The position numbers and the translations under genes were made by a program. The notes under the pieces were generated by a model, which was not told the DNA's origin, did no database searches, and worked only from the letters and a program-made list of their open reading frames with translations. DNA of 64,000 bases from an uncultured Lachnospiraceae bacterium (lineage in GTDB: Bacteria > Bacillota > Clostridia > Lachnospirales > Lachnospiraceae), in the NCBI GenBank assembly GCA_902489645.1, contig CABUAW010000004.1, forward strand, positions 1 to 64,000. Reading direction: 5' to 3'. Numbering within the stretch: position 1 is the first letter of the stretch; every line of letters starts with the position of its first letter. Positions 20,295 to 28,995 of the stretch are shown one piece after another.

Positions 20295-22685
20295 GTGAAG
20301 CAGGAGGTTCGGGTATCTGTCAGGAATCTTGTCGAATTTATTTTAAGGAACGGAGATATCAATCAGAAAATGGGGGCCATGCAGGATGTGGACGCCATGC
20401 AGGCCGGAAGCAAAGCCCACCGGAAGCTCCAAAAGCAGGGCGGCAGTAATTATCGGGCGGAGGTCAGTCTGAAACGGAAAATAGAAATCGACGAGACACT
20501 GAATATCCAGGTTGAGGGACGGGCCGACGGAATTATTACTAATCCGGCCGATACGTCGGAGGTTATGATTGATGAAATTAAGGGAACCTTTACGAAACTT
20601 GAGGCAATTGAGGCGGCGGATATCCTTCATGTGGCTCAGGCGGATTGCTATGCCTGTATTTACGCCAACTGCCACGAATTAGAAACGATTAAAGTGCGGA
20701 TTACCTATATCCATCTGGAAACGGAAGCCATTAAAACCTTTGAGTTTGAACGCAGCCGAGAGGCGTTGGAAAACTGGTTTCAGGATTTGGTGCAGCAGTA
20801 CGCCCGCTGGGCCAAGTGGCAAATCCGGTGGCAGGAGCTTCGCGATGACACAATCGGCGCATTGGCCTTTCCATTTGAATATCGTCTCAGCCAGAAACGG
20901 ATGATGAACGGGGTTTATCGCTCGATTGATGAGGGAAAAAATATTTTTATCCAGGCTCCGACAGGTACGGGAAAGACCCTGGGGACCCTTTTTCCGTCGA
21001 TAAAAGCCGTGGCCGATGGAAAGTGCAGCCGGATTTTTTACCTGACGGCGAAAACGATGACCCGGACGGTGGCGGAGGATACGGGAAAGCTGCTCCGGGA
21101 AAGGTCTCTGCGGATGAAATTTATCACATTAACGGCCAAGGAAAAGATTTGTCCCCTTGAAGAGTGCCGGTGCCAGCCGGAGTTCTGCGAAAGGGCCAGG
21201 GGACATTTTGACCGGGTCAATGAAGCCGTGTTTGACATTATTTGTCAGGAGGACGGCATAGACCGGGCGTGCATCCTTGATTATGCCGAAAAACACCGGG
21301 TCTGCCCCTTTGAATTTCAATTGGATGTGTCTCTCTGGTGTGATGTGATTATATGCGATTATAATTATGTATTTGACCCGGTGGTTTATCTGAAACGTTT
21401 TTTTACGGATACGGCCGCCAATATGGTATTTTTGGTGGATGAAGCCCACAATCTGGTGGACCGGGCCAGGGAAATGTACAGCGCGGCTCTTTACCGGAGA
21501 GACTTTGACAGGGTTTATCGGAAGCTGAAACCGCTGCGGCCGAAACTTGCCCGCAAGGTTCATAAGTGCGGACAATTTTTGAAGGATTACCAGGAAGAGC
21601 GGGAAGCGGCGGGCGTCCGTTATACCGTGGTCGGTGAGGTTGGAAAATTTATCCTGAATCTGATGCGGATGGTTTCGGATATGGAAGATTATTTGAGAGA
21701 AGATATGGAACCGGAGCTTCGGGAGAGCGTGACCGATTTATATTTTGGGGCGCGGCGTTTTATCAATACCTATGATTTGCTGGATGAAAAATATTTAATC
21801 TATACCGAGGGAGACGGCGGCGAAACTATGATTAAAATGTTTTGCGTGGACCCGTCGGGGAATTTGAGTGAGCGGATTGGAATGAGCCGCAGCTGCATTT
21901 TTTTCTCGGCGACGCTGCTTCCGGTTCAATATTATAAAGACTTATTGAGCGGGAAACCGGAGGCGGATTACGAGATGTACGTGGATTCGCCCTTTGACCC
22001 GGAAAAACGTCTCATTTTTACGGTTTCTGATGTGAGCAGCCGCTATACGGCAAGAAATCAGGAACAATATGAACGGATTGCCGAGTATATACGGAAAATC
22101 ATCCGGGGGAAAAACGGGAATTACCTCGTATTCTGTCCGTCCTACGCTTTTATGGACAGGGTGTTCGACGCATTTACTGAGCGGGAAATGCCGAAGGCCG
22201 GTCACGGCCTGCAGGTATTCAGGCAGGAAAGCGGTATGGACGAGGAGGCCCGTCAGGCGTTTCTTGAAAATTTCAAGGAGAAGCCCCATGAGACAATTTT
22301 AGGCTTTTGCGTCCTTGGCGGTATATTTTCGGAGGGCATTGATTTAAAGGCGGACCGGCTCATCGGAGCGATTATTGTAGGCACCGGGCTCCCGGGAATC
22401 GGCAGCGAGCGGGAGCTTTTAAAGACTTATTTTGACGAAAAAAAGGGGCGGGGATTCGACTATGCCTATCTTTTTCCCGGCATGAATAAGGTACTGCAGG
22501 CCGGAGGCCGGGTTATCCGTTCCGAAGAGGACCGGGGCGTCATTGCGCTGATGGACGAGCGGTTTAATTACGGCAGTTATCGGCGGCTTTTCCCACGGGA
22601 ATGGGCGTCTTTCCAGAAATTAAACAAGGATTCTGTTGAGAAAATTATTGAAAAATTCTGGACAGAACAAATAAATACTCTATAA
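20295..22685 (+). CDS. Rad3/DinG-type Fe-S helicase with N-terminal PD-(D/E)XK nuclease-like domain
   Basis: This is a DNA-repair-type fusion of 796 residues. The N-terminal ~200 residues have the RecB/Cas4-like nuclease pattern GRADGI followed by MIDEIKGT (Asp...Glu-x-Lys). The rest is a superfamily 2 XPD/DinG-like helicase: motif I APTGTGKT, a cysteine cluster (ICPLEECRCQPEFCERARG) matching the Fe-S domain position, the DEAH box VDEAHNLVDRA, and late motifs GIDLKADRL and QAGGRVIRSEEDRG. The start is set at GTG 20295, which has GGAGGTG six bases upstream. The longer frame back to 20196 runs through the hisC terminator and is rejected. It has no obvious operon partner. Confidence 0.85.
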   Translation: MKQEVRVSVRNLVEFILRNGDINQKMGAMQDVDAMQAGSKAHRKLQKQGGSNYRAEVSLKRKIEIDETLNIQVEGRADGIITNPADTSEVMIDEIKGTFTKLEAIEAADILHVAQADCYACIYANCHELETIKVRITYIHLETEAIKTFEFERSREALENWFQDLVQQYARWAKWQIRWQELRDDTIGALAFPFEYRLSQKRMMNGVYRSIDEGKNIFIQAPTGTGKTLGTLFPSIKAVADGKCSRIFYLTAKTMTRTVAEDTGKLLRERSLRMKFITLTAKEKICPLEECRCQPEFCERARGHFDRVNEAVFDIICQEDGIDRACILDYAEKHRVCPFEFQLDVSLWCDVIICDYNYVFDPVVYLKRFFTDTAANMVFLVDEAHNLVDRAREMYSAALYRRDFDRVYRKLKPLRPKLARKVHKCGQFLKDYQEEREAAGVRYTVVGEVGKFILNLMRMVSDMEDYLREDMEPELRESVTDLYFGARRFINTYDLLDEKYLIYTEGDGGETMIKMFCVDPSGNLSERIGMSRSCIFFSATLLPVQYYKDLLSGKPEADYEMYVDSPFDPEKRLIFTVSDVSSRYTARNQEQYERIAEYIRKIIRGKNGNYLVFCPSYAFMDRVFDAFTEREMPKAGHGLQVFRQESGMDEEARQAFLENFKEKPHETILGFCVLGGIFSEGIDLKADRLIGAIIVGTGLPGIGSERELLKTYFDEKKGRGFDYAYLFPGMNKVLQAGGRVIRSEEDRGVIALMDERFNYGSYRRLFPREWASFQKLNKDSVEKIIEKFWTEQINTL

Positions 22686-22720
22686 TAAAATTAAGAAAAA
22701 GAAATTAAGGAGGTTATTTC

Positions 22721-22963
22721 ATGGTAATCACAATTTGTATTGGCAGCTCCTGTCATTTAAAAGGTTCCAGAAATGTAATCCAGGGACTTCAGAAAAAAAT
22801 TCAGGAAAATAATCTGGCTTCCAAAATTGAATTAAACGGTTCTTTTTGCACCGGCGAGTGTGAAAAGGGCGTATGTGTTAAAATTGATGATGAATTGTTT
22901 TCCGTTTCACCGGAAACTGTAGATACATTTTTTGCAGACGAGGTACTCAGGAGGGTGAATTAG
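22721..22963 (+). CDS. Small thioredoxin-like [2Fe-2S] ferredoxin
   Basis: This 80-residue protein of the thioredoxin-like 2Fe-2S family corresponds to the C-terminal part of NuoE/HydC-type subunits. Likely cluster cysteines are in CIGSSCHLKGS (start) and FCTGECEKGVCV (middle). It probably carries electrons for, or docks on, the adjacent hydrogenase. The start at 22721 follows AAGGAGG. Its stop overlaps the GTG start of the next gene by one base, so the two are tightly coupled. Confidence 0.85.
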   Translation: MVITICIGSSCHLKGSRNVIQGLQKKIQENNLASKIELNGSFCTGECEKGVCVKIDDELFSVSPETVDTFFADEVLRRVN

Positions 22964-24690
22964 TGGCGGCAATTGGATTTAAGACGGCAAAATGCAAAGA
23001 CTGTTATAAATGTGTGCGGATATGTCCGGTAAAGGCCATTCATACGAAGGATGAACATGCGCTTTATGTGGCCGATGAATGTGTTTTGTGTGGACGCTGT
23101 CTGGAAGCCTGTCCTCAGGATGCCATTATTTATGTCAGTGACTTGAAGAGAGCCAAAAAATACATTCAGGAAGGCTGCGTGACAATCGCGTCACTGGACC
23201 CTGCTTATCTGGGAGTTTTTGGGGATACGGAAAATGGTACGGGACAGCTGCGGGGCGCTTTACATAAATTAGGCTTTACCCATATCCGTGAGACGGCGGA
23301 GGGCGCCGTTCATGTGACAAAAGCGTACGAGCGTCTGATTCAGGAAGGAAAGATGGACAATATTATCACCACTTCCTGTACCGCGATTAATGAGCTGGTT
23401 GAAAAGTATTATACGGATATGATTCCCTACATGGCGCCGGTTGTTTCACCGATGACTGCCCACGGCATGATGCTGAAGGAGGAGTTCGGACCGGACGTAA
23501 AGGTCATATATATAGGGAGTTGTACGGCCAGGGGCCGTGAGGCCGTGCGTGAGCGGTGCCGGGGAACCTATGTGGATGCCGTATTGGATTTCCAGGAGCT
23601 TCGCAGTTGGCTGGCTGAGGAACATATTGATTTGGAACAATGTGAATTTTATCCGCGGGAGGGCGCCAATGCCCTGGTCAACGGTCTTTATGGCGTCAGC
23701 GGCGGCATTTTGGCGGCGATAGAGGCGGATAAGGGCTTTGGAAAATATGAACAGCTTTACGTGGATGGTATCGATTCCGTGAGAGAATTGTTTGAATGTA
23801 TCCGTAAAGGCGAGATTAATAACTGTTTTATTGAAACGTCGTCCTGTGTCGGCGGCTGCATTAACGGGCCGTTGGCCGGCGGACGTGAGAGCGACCGGTT
23901 CAAAGCGCGGATTTATACAAATCGGAAAATCATCCGGGAATTCCCGGAGGATATGGCAAAGATGACGGATAATCTTCTGTTGAAAAAAGAGTTCACGGAA
24001 TCTTCGCGCAAAACGGTCATGCCGACGGAGGCGGAGATTCAGGAGGCCCTCCGGCGGGATGGGAAGGCATCTCCGGAGAAGCAGTTGAACTGCGGCGCCT
24101 GCGGTTTTAAGACATGCCGGGATAAGGCCATTGCCCGCTGCCAGAATAAGGGGCAGTTAAATCTGTGTATTCCTTATATGTATCAGCAGGCCCGCTCCAT
24201 GTCGGAGGTCATATTGTCCGTAACGCCGAACCTGATTATTACGGTTGATGAAAAACTGCGAATCCGCCAGTTCAACAATGCTGCGGAGGTCATGTTTAAT
24301 ATTTCGGCGGAAGAGGCTTACCGTATGCCATTGGAGAAAATCCTTGACCCGGTCAACTTTGAACAGGTTTTCCGGGAAAAACGCAGTATTATGAATAAAA
24401 AAGTCACTTATGAGAAATATAACCTGGTCACAATGCAGAATATTATTTATATTCGTGAACTGAATTGTGCCCTTGGTATTTTAAGAAATATAACTTCTGA
24501 GGAAAGAATCCATGAACAGCATGACCGTATGCGCCGTGAAGCCATGGATATTGCCCAGAAGGTTATCGATAAACAGATGATGGTTGCCCAGGAAATCGCA
24601 GGGCTGCTTGGAGAGACTACGGCAGAGACGAAGGTTACGCTGACCAAAATGCGTGACAGCATCTTTTATGACGGAGAAGATAATTTATGA
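22963..24690 (+). CDS. Sensory-type (group C-like) [FeFe] hydrogenase with PAS domain
   Basis: This 575-residue protein is probably a hydrogen or redox sensor. In order it has two 4Fe-4S motifs (residues 11-21 and 40-50), an H-cluster domain, a further CxxCxxxxC...C cluster domain (377-393) and a PAS domain (about 415-520) with a helical tail. The four expected H-cluster cysteines are present (C139, C187, C295, C299). The position of the catalytic proton-relay cysteine is Ser138 (TTSCT instead of TSCCP), as expected for slow sensory HydS enzymes. It starts at GTG 22963 behind AGGAGGG and ends overlapping a SpoIIE-type phosphatase gene, which is the likely output. Confidence 0.87.
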   Translation: MAAIGFKTAKCKDCYKCVRICPVKAIHTKDEHALYVADECVLCGRCLEACPQDAIIYVSDLKRAKKYIQEGCVTIASLDPAYLGVFGDTENGTGQLRGALHKLGFTHIRETAEGAVHVTKAYERLIQEGKMDNIITTSCTAINELVEKYYTDMIPYMAPVVSPMTAHGMMLKEEFGPDVKVIYIGSCTARGREAVRERCRGTYVDAVLDFQELRSWLAEEHIDLEQCEFYPREGANALVNGLYGVSGGILAAIEADKGFGKYEQLYVDGIDSVRELFECIRKGEINNCFIETSSCVGGCINGPLAGGRESDRFKARIYTNRKIIREFPEDMAKMTDNLLLKKEFTESSRKTVMPTEAEIQEALRRDGKASPEKQLNCGACGFKTCRDKAIARCQNKGQLNLCIPYMYQQARSMSEVILSVTPNLIITVDEKLRIRQFNNAAEVMFNISAEEAYRMPLEKILDPVNFEQVFREKRSIMNKKVTYEKYNLVTMQNIIYIRELNCALGILRNITSEERIHEQHDRMRREAMDIAQKVIDKQMMVAQEIAGLLGETTAETKVTLTKMRDSIFYDGEDNL

Positions 24691-25859
24691 ATATGAGTCT
24701 GGATATCGCATGGAAAAGCCTGAACAAAAAAAAGGAAGAGCTGTGCGGTGACACGGTGGAAATAATTAAAACTGAAGATTCGGATATATTACTGCTCTCA
24801 GATGGCATGGGGAGCGGCGTCAAGGCGAATATCCTGTCCACATTGACAACAAAGATTATGGGTACCATGCTGAAAAACGGCGCTTCCATCGAAGAATGTG
24901 TGACAACGATTGCACGGACCCTTCCGGTGTGTCAGACACGGCATGTGGCCTATTCAACCTTCAGCGTTCTTCAGATTTATAAGGATGGAAAGGCCCTGCT
25001 GCTTGAGTACGATAATCCCGGCGGTATTCTGATTCGGGGCGGCCATCACAGAGACGTGCCTTTTTCAGTCCGCGAGATTGAAGGAAAGATTATCCGTGAA
25101 TATCATTTTAACGTTTGCTACGGCGACTATTATGTTATGATGAGCGACGGCGTGATTCATGCCGGCGTTGGGAAAAAATCGGGCTTTGGATGGCCGAGGG
25201 CCGAGGTTGTCCGCTATGTGGAGGATGTGTGCGCATCCAATATTTCCAGTTCCCGTCTCATGTCCATGATTAGTAATCAGTGCTATATGCTTTATGACGG
25301 GGAACCGGGAGACGATACGACGGTCATTACCATTAAAGTGACACGGCCAAAGACGGTGAATCTGTTTACGGGACCGCCGGTCAATAAAGCGGATGATGTT
25401 CGGGCGGTAAAGGATTTTATGTCGAAGCAGGGGCTCAAAATTGTCTGCGGCGGCACGTCCTCCAACATTGTCGCCCGGTATTTAAATAAACCGATTAAAG
25501 CGTCTCTGGACTATTTTGACCCGGACATACCGCCGACGGCCGAGATTGAGGGAATGGATTTGGTGACAGAAGGCGTGCTGACACTGAACCGCACGGTTCA
25601 GATGCTGAACGGGTATAATGCGGGCAAGGTGGACGAACACTTTTTCGGGCAGCTCTACGGCAAAGACGGAGCGGCAAGGCTTGGAAAAATACTGATTGAA
25701 GAATGTAATCATTTGAATATATTTGTGGGAAGGGCGATTAACGAAACTTACCAGGCGGCGGCCCTGCCCTTTGATTTGAGTATCCGCCAGCGGCTCGTAG
25801 AGCAGCTTGTCAGTGAATGTGAAAAAATGGGAAAAACCGTAACTGTCAAATATTATTAA
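24687..25859 (+). CDS. SpoIIE-type PPM serine/threonine phosphatase
   Basis: This 390-residue protein has a PPM/SpoIIE phosphatase domain in its N-terminal ~230 residues, with metal-site segments LLLSDGMGSG, MMSDGVIHAG and PGDDTTVITIKV. A C-terminal region of ~160 residues is unassigned. Such phosphatases usually act on anti-sigma antagonist or other phosphoproteins. The ATGA overlap with the hydrogenase-PAS gene indicates that the two proteins work together, probably as H2 or redox sensor and effector. No anti-sigma factor or antagonist gene is adjacent, so the target is unknown. Confidence 0.85.
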   Translation: MNMSLDIAWKSLNKKKEELCGDTVEIIKTEDSDILLLSDGMGSGVKANILSTLTTKIMGTMLKNGASIEECVTTIARTLPVCQTRHVAYSTFSVLQIYKDGKALLLEYDNPGGILIRGGHHRDVPFSVREIEGKIIREYHFNVCYGDYYVMMSDGVIHAGVGKKSGFGWPRAEVVRYVEDVCASNISSSRLMSMISNQCYMLYDGEPGDDTTVITIKVTRPKTVNLFTGPPVNKADDVRAVKDFMSKQGLKIVCGGTSSNIVARYLNKPIKASLDYFDPDIPPTAEIEGMDLVTEGVLTLNRTVQMLNGYNAGKVDEHFFGQLYGKDGAARLGKILIEECNHLNIFVGRAINETYQAAALPFDLSIRQRLVEQLVSECEKMGKTVTVKYY

Positions 25860-25884
25860 CGGCGCAGACCTATAGGAGAATAAG

Positions 25885-27342
25885 ATGAAAAGAGAATTTA
25901 TGACCGATATTAATAAAATCAAATTTGAAGTGTACCGGGAAGTGGCCCGCATGGCCTTTGACGGTAAGCTGAAAGAATGTGCGGATGAAATCCCTTACAA
26001 TATTATACCGGGAAATACGCCGCATTATCGCTGCTGTGTATATAAGGAGAGAGAAATTATCCGCCAGAGGGTACGGCTGGCCGAAGGGCATACGCCGCTG
26101 CCCGGCGGTAATATTAAAAATATTGTCCAGGTGCTTCCGGCCGCCTGCGAGGGCTGCCCGATTAACCGGTTCAGCGTGACAAATAACTGCCAGATGTGTA
26201 TGGCAAAGAAATGTATGTCCGCCTGCAACTTTGGCGCGATTACTTTTGAAAGCGGACGTGCCCACATTGACCCTAAAAAATGTAAAGAGTGCGGCCGGTG
26301 TGTGGAGGCCTGCCCGTACAACGCCATTGCCGACCTGATGCGTCCGTGTAAGCGGGCCTGCCCGGTGGATGCGATTTCTTATGACGAGGATATGATTGTT
26401 CAGATTGACGATAAGAAATGTATCAGCTGCGGCCAGTGTGTTGTCGGCTGTCCGTTTGGGGCAATTTCAGACAGAACCTTTATGGTGGACGTTATCCGTC
26501 TGATGAACAGCGGCGTAAAGGTTTATGCCATGGTGGCTCCGGCCATTGAAGGGCAGTTTGGGGCGGACGTCTCCGTGGGCATGATTCGGGAGGCGATAAA
26601 GGCCCTGGGCTTTACCGATATGTTTGAAGTATCCCTCGGCGCCGATTTTGTTTCCAAAAATGAAGCGCTGGAGCTGGAAGAGAGGGTTAAGGCCGGAGAA
26701 AAGATGACGACCTCCTGCTGCCCGGCTTTTGTAAATATTATTAAAAAGCATTTTCCGCAGGTTGCGGATAAGATGTCGACGACGGTATCGCCGATGCAGG
26801 CGACGGCCCGGCTCATCAAAGCCATGTACCCGGACGCTCTGTGCGTCTTTATCGGACCGTGTATCGCCAAGAAAAGCGAAGTCATTGATTCCATTACAAT
26901 GGGCGGCGCCGATTATGCACTGACCTATGAAGAGCTTTATGCGATGATGGAGGCAAAGGGCGTGGACCCGGCGGACTATACCGGAGAGCTTCAGCAGGGA
27001 AGTAAATTTGGTAAAAATTATTCCGTATCCGGCGGCGTTACGGCGGCCGTCCTTCAAACGTATAAAGAAAGAAACGAGGATGTACCGGTGAAGGTTTGCA
27101 AGGCCAATGGCGCTCTGGAATGTAAAAAAGCGTTGATGCTTTTGAAAGTCGGCCGTCTTCCGGAGGACTTTATTGAAGGTATGGCCTGTGTCGGCGGCTG
27201 TGTCAGCGGACCGGCGATGCTGAACAAAGAGCGTACATTTATGAAGGATAGAAATGCGCAGATTGCCCAGGCGGATGACCGTCCGATTATTGCCAATGTG
27301 GATACCTATGAGGAATATCAGGTACACATGCACCGGAAATAA
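25885..27342 (+). CDS. [FeFe] hydrogenase, group B-like
   Basis: This 485-residue hydrogenase probably catalyses H2 formation or uptake with ferredoxin. An N-terminal Cys-rich part (residues 88-114) and two 4Fe-4S motifs (133-143 and 179-189, with an extra CKRAC) lead into an H-cluster domain. It has complete signatures: TTSCCPAF (C278 proton relay, C279 ligand), FIGPCIAKKSE (C326) and GMACVGGCVSGP (C435, C439). Unlike the upstream sensor it keeps the proton-relay Cys. ATG 25885 follows TAGGAGA, 26 bases after the phosphatase stop. A terminator ends the unit. Confidence 0.9.
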   Translation: MKREFMTDINKIKFEVYREVARMAFDGKLKECADEIPYNIIPGNTPHYRCCVYKEREIIRQRVRLAEGHTPLPGGNIKNIVQVLPAACEGCPINRFSVTNNCQMCMAKKCMSACNFGAITFESGRAHIDPKKCKECGRCVEACPYNAIADLMRPCKRACPVDAISYDEDMIVQIDDKKCISCGQCVVGCPFGAISDRTFMVDVIRLMNSGVKVYAMVAPAIEGQFGADVSVGMIREAIKALGFTDMFEVSLGADFVSKNEALELEERVKAGEKMTTSCCPAFVNIIKKHFPQVADKMSTTVSPMQATARLIKAMYPDALCVFIGPCIAKKSEVIDSITMGGADYALTYEELYAMMEAKGVDPADYTGELQQGSKFGKNYSVSGGVTAAVLQTYKERNEDVPVKVCKANGALECKKALMLLKVGRLPEDFIEGMACVGGCVSGPAMLNKERTFMKDRNAQIAQADDRPIIANVDTYEEYQVHMHRK

Positions 27343-27360
27343 AATCAACTTTTTTACATA

Positions 27361-27398
27361 AAAAAGGCAGAAGGTTCTTGACCATTTCTGCCTTTTTT
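27361..27398 (+). terminator. Terminator of the hydrogenase operon
   Basis: A 12-bp stem (AAAAAGGCAGAA with TTCTGCCTTTTT) and a 13-base loop, ending in a run of six T, lie 19 bases after the hydrogenase stop. Confidence 0.9.
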
Positions 27399-27457
27399 GT
27401 TATCATAATAAAAGTAACAGGAACGATTATCGATATTAGAATAGATAGGAGGAGGCC

Positions 27458-27853
27458 ATGGCTGCCCTGAAATATAGTAGACAGAGAGAAGCGATAAAAA
27501 ACTATCTTGAAGGCCGAACAGACCATCCGACAGCAGATATGGTATATACGGCCATTCGGGAAATATATCCGAACATCAGTCTTGGGACCGTATACCGGAA
27601 TTTAACCCTCCTTGCAAAACAGGGAGAGATTTCAAAGATTTCCTGCGGAGAGAACAGCGACCGGTTTGATATTCGGACGGACCCGCATTATCATTTCATT
27701 TGCGAAAAATGCGGTCAGGTGGAGGACCTTCCTGCGATGAATATGCAGATGGTCAACGCGTGGGCAAACGCACATTATGAGGGAGAAATCCTCGGACACC
27801 AGCTTTACTTTTATGGCAAATGCAAAAAGTGTAAAGAAGAAGAAAAAAATTAA
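27458..27853 (+). CDS. Fur-family regulator, PerR-like
   Basis: This 131-residue winged-helix metalloregulator has the recognition region SLGTVYRNLTLLAKQGEI. HPTADMVY, RFDIRTDPHYHFIC and the two CxxC pairs (CEKC, CKKC) supply regulatory and structural metal sites. The Asp in RFD, where Fur usually has Glu, and the HPTAD histidine match B. subtilis PerR, so peroxide sensing by Fe-catalysed His oxidation is the best guess. It sits between the hydrogenases and rubrerythrin, and a Fur/Per-type palindrome lies in the rubrerythrin promoter, so rubrerythrin is a likely target. It starts at ATG 27458 behind AGGAGG. Confidence 0.85.
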   Translation: MAALKYSRQREAIKNYLEGRTDHPTADMVYTAIREIYPNISLGTVYRNLTLLAKQGEISKISCGENSDRFDIRTDPHYHFICEKCGQVEDLPAMNMQMVNAWANAHYEGEILGHQLYFYGKCKKCKEEEKN

Positions 27854-27861
27854 AATATCTA

Positions 27862-27909
27862 TTGACAAACCTGTCTCAGTAGTATATGATGATATCAGTA
27901 ATGATTACT
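27862..27909 (+). promoter_or_regulatory. Rubrerythrin promoter with Fur/Per-type palindrome
   Basis: -35 TTGACA (27862-27867) and -10 TATGAT (27885-27890) are spaced 17 bases. Right after the -10 is a perfect palindrome AGTAATGATTACT (27897-27909), whose TAATnATTA core is shared by Per and Fur boxes. A repressor bound there would cover the transcription start. Confidence 0.75.
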
Positions 27910-27959
27910 AATTTTAAAGAGTCAACTATTAATATTTTATTTTATAAGGAGAGATTAAC

Positions 27960-28502
27960 ATGAAAAAATTTGTATGTACAGTATGCGGTTATGTTTATGA
28001 AGGCGAAGCTGCTCCGGAAGTCTGTCCGGTATGTAAAGCTCCAGCAAGCAAATTCCAGGAACAGTCCGGCGAAATGTCCTGGGCTGCTGAACACGTTGTA
28101 GGTGTTGCACAGGGCGCTCCGGAAGATATCATGGCTGATTTAAGAGCAAACTTCGAAGGTGAATGTACAGAAGTTGGTATGTACCTTGCTATGGCTCGTG
28201 TAGCTCACAGAGAAGGTTATCCGGAAATCGGTTTATACTGGGAAAAAGCTGCTCATGAAGAAGCAGAACATGCTGCCAAATTTGCTGAATTATTAGGCGA
28301 AGTTATTACAGACAGCACAAAGAAAAACCTTGAAATGAGAGTAGAAGCTGAAAACGGCGCTACAGCAGGTAAATTTGACCTTGCAAAACGTGCAAAAGCT
28401 CTGAATCTTGACGCTATCCATGATACCGTTCATGAAATGGCCAGAGACGAAGCTCGACACGGAAAAGCATTTGCTGGTCTGCTGAAGAGATATTTCGGTT
28501 AA
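27960..28502 (+). CDS. Reverse rubrerythrin (N-terminal rubredoxin, ferritin-like diiron domain)
   Basis: This is an NADH-linked peroxide/oxygen-detoxifying enzyme of 180 residues. The rubredoxin domain is N-terminal ([10 protein letters not shown] and CPVCKAP), followed by a diiron four-helix domain with the ligand motifs [13 protein letters not shown] and DEARHGKAF. Codon use is that of a highly expressed gene. The last 18 codons plus stop (from 28446) appear to come from the integrated element: the same peptide, encoded by different DNA, reappears at 40553. The protein stays full length and all ligands are kept, so it should be functional. Confidence 0.93.
   Translation: MKKFVCTVCGYVYEGEAAPEVCPVCKAPASKFQEQSGEMSWAAEHVVGVAQGAPEDIMADLRANFEGECTEVGMYLAMARVAHREGYPEIGLYWEKAAHEEAEHAAKFAELLGEVITDSTKKNLEMRVEAENGATAGKFDLAKRAKALNLDAIHDTVHEMARDEARHGKAFAGLLKRYFG
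28446..28453 (+). other. Left attachment core (attL)
   Basis: GACGAAGC lies in codons Asp-Glu-Ala of the diiron ligand motif DEARH. Left of it the sequence is chromosomal; right of it the element-borne replacement begins. The exact crossover inside the core is not determined. Confidence 0.7.
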
Positions 28503-28551
28503 TCCAAAAACCGCATAAAATCAGGGTTTATAAGCCCATATAAGAAAATAC

Positions 28552-28588
28552 AGGGTGTTGATTCAGAAATGGATCAGCACCCTTTTTC
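28552..28588 (+). terminator. Element-borne terminator for rubrerythrin
   Basis: An 11-bp stem (AGGGTGTTGAT with ATCAGCACCCT, one G-U pair) is followed by TTTTT, 50 bases after the rubrerythrin stop. It replaces the native terminator now stranded at 40637. Confidence 0.85.
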
Positions 28589-28598
28589 TGTCCGTTTG

Positions 28599-28662
28599 CT
28601 GTGTAAGCAAGCTGTGTAACTTTTCAATTCAGAAACATTTTCCGTGTAATAAAACTGTGTAA
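28599..28662 (+). repeat. Left-end CTGTGTAA repeats, candidate integrase arm sites
   Basis: Four same-direction copies lie at 28599, 28612, 28642 (CCGTGTAA) and 28655, arranged as two pairs with 13-base spacing. Two matching copies lie near the right end. Confidence 0.6.
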
Positions 28663-28705
28663 CTTTTTCTTTCATATTTCTGAACTAAAGTATTACTATT
28701 TTTTA

Positions 28706-28806
28706 GTTTTGATACAAAACTAAATATTTTTATCAAAACTATTGACAAACAGCCGATATGTGCTATAATCTAATTATGATACAAAATATAATTAAAGTAT
28801 CAAAAC
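28706..28806 (+). promoter_or_regulatory. Element promoter P1 with operator half-sites, no gene downstream on this strand
   Basis: -35 TTGACA (28742-28747), 16-base spacer ending TGTGC, -10 TATAAT (28764-28769). It is flanked by GTTTTGATACAAAAC (28706-28720, a perfect inverted repeat around ATA), TATCAAAAC (28731), GATACAAAA (28778) and TATCAAAAC (28798). It points into the non-coding 28810-28995 region and then antisense to the left recombinase gene. Confidence 0.75.
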
Positions 28807-28852
28807 AACTATACAGAATATGAATTTTCTGATAATGCAGCATAATAAAACA

Positions 28853-28874
28853 GCCACTGGCAAAAACCAGTGGC
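28853..28874 (-). terminator. Hairpin, probable terminator of the left recombinase gene
   Basis: An 8-bp perfect stem (GCCACTGG with CCAGTGGC) with a six-base loop. On the minus strand it is followed by TGTTTTATT, so it can end transcripts of the gene at 28996-30009. On the plus strand it would fold in any RNA from P1. Confidence 0.55.
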
Positions 28875-28995
28875 ATCCAATCCAAATAAAGGGATAATCT
28901 ATACTTAAGCTGGGACTTTCCCAGACACCTGAACTTATATATATTGTATCATTTTAAATTTTTAAATGCAATAGACCACAGAAGCTGCAATCAGA

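Noticed and set aside
26467..27348. 293-codon minus-strand frame opposite the hydrogenase gene
   Set aside because: The plus strand encodes a clear [FeFe] hydrogenase; the antisense frame has no family resemblance or start signal.
28820..28897. 25-codon frame downstream of P1
   Set aside because: No ribosome site, and it runs through the 28853-28874 hairpin; a non-coding transcript is more likely.
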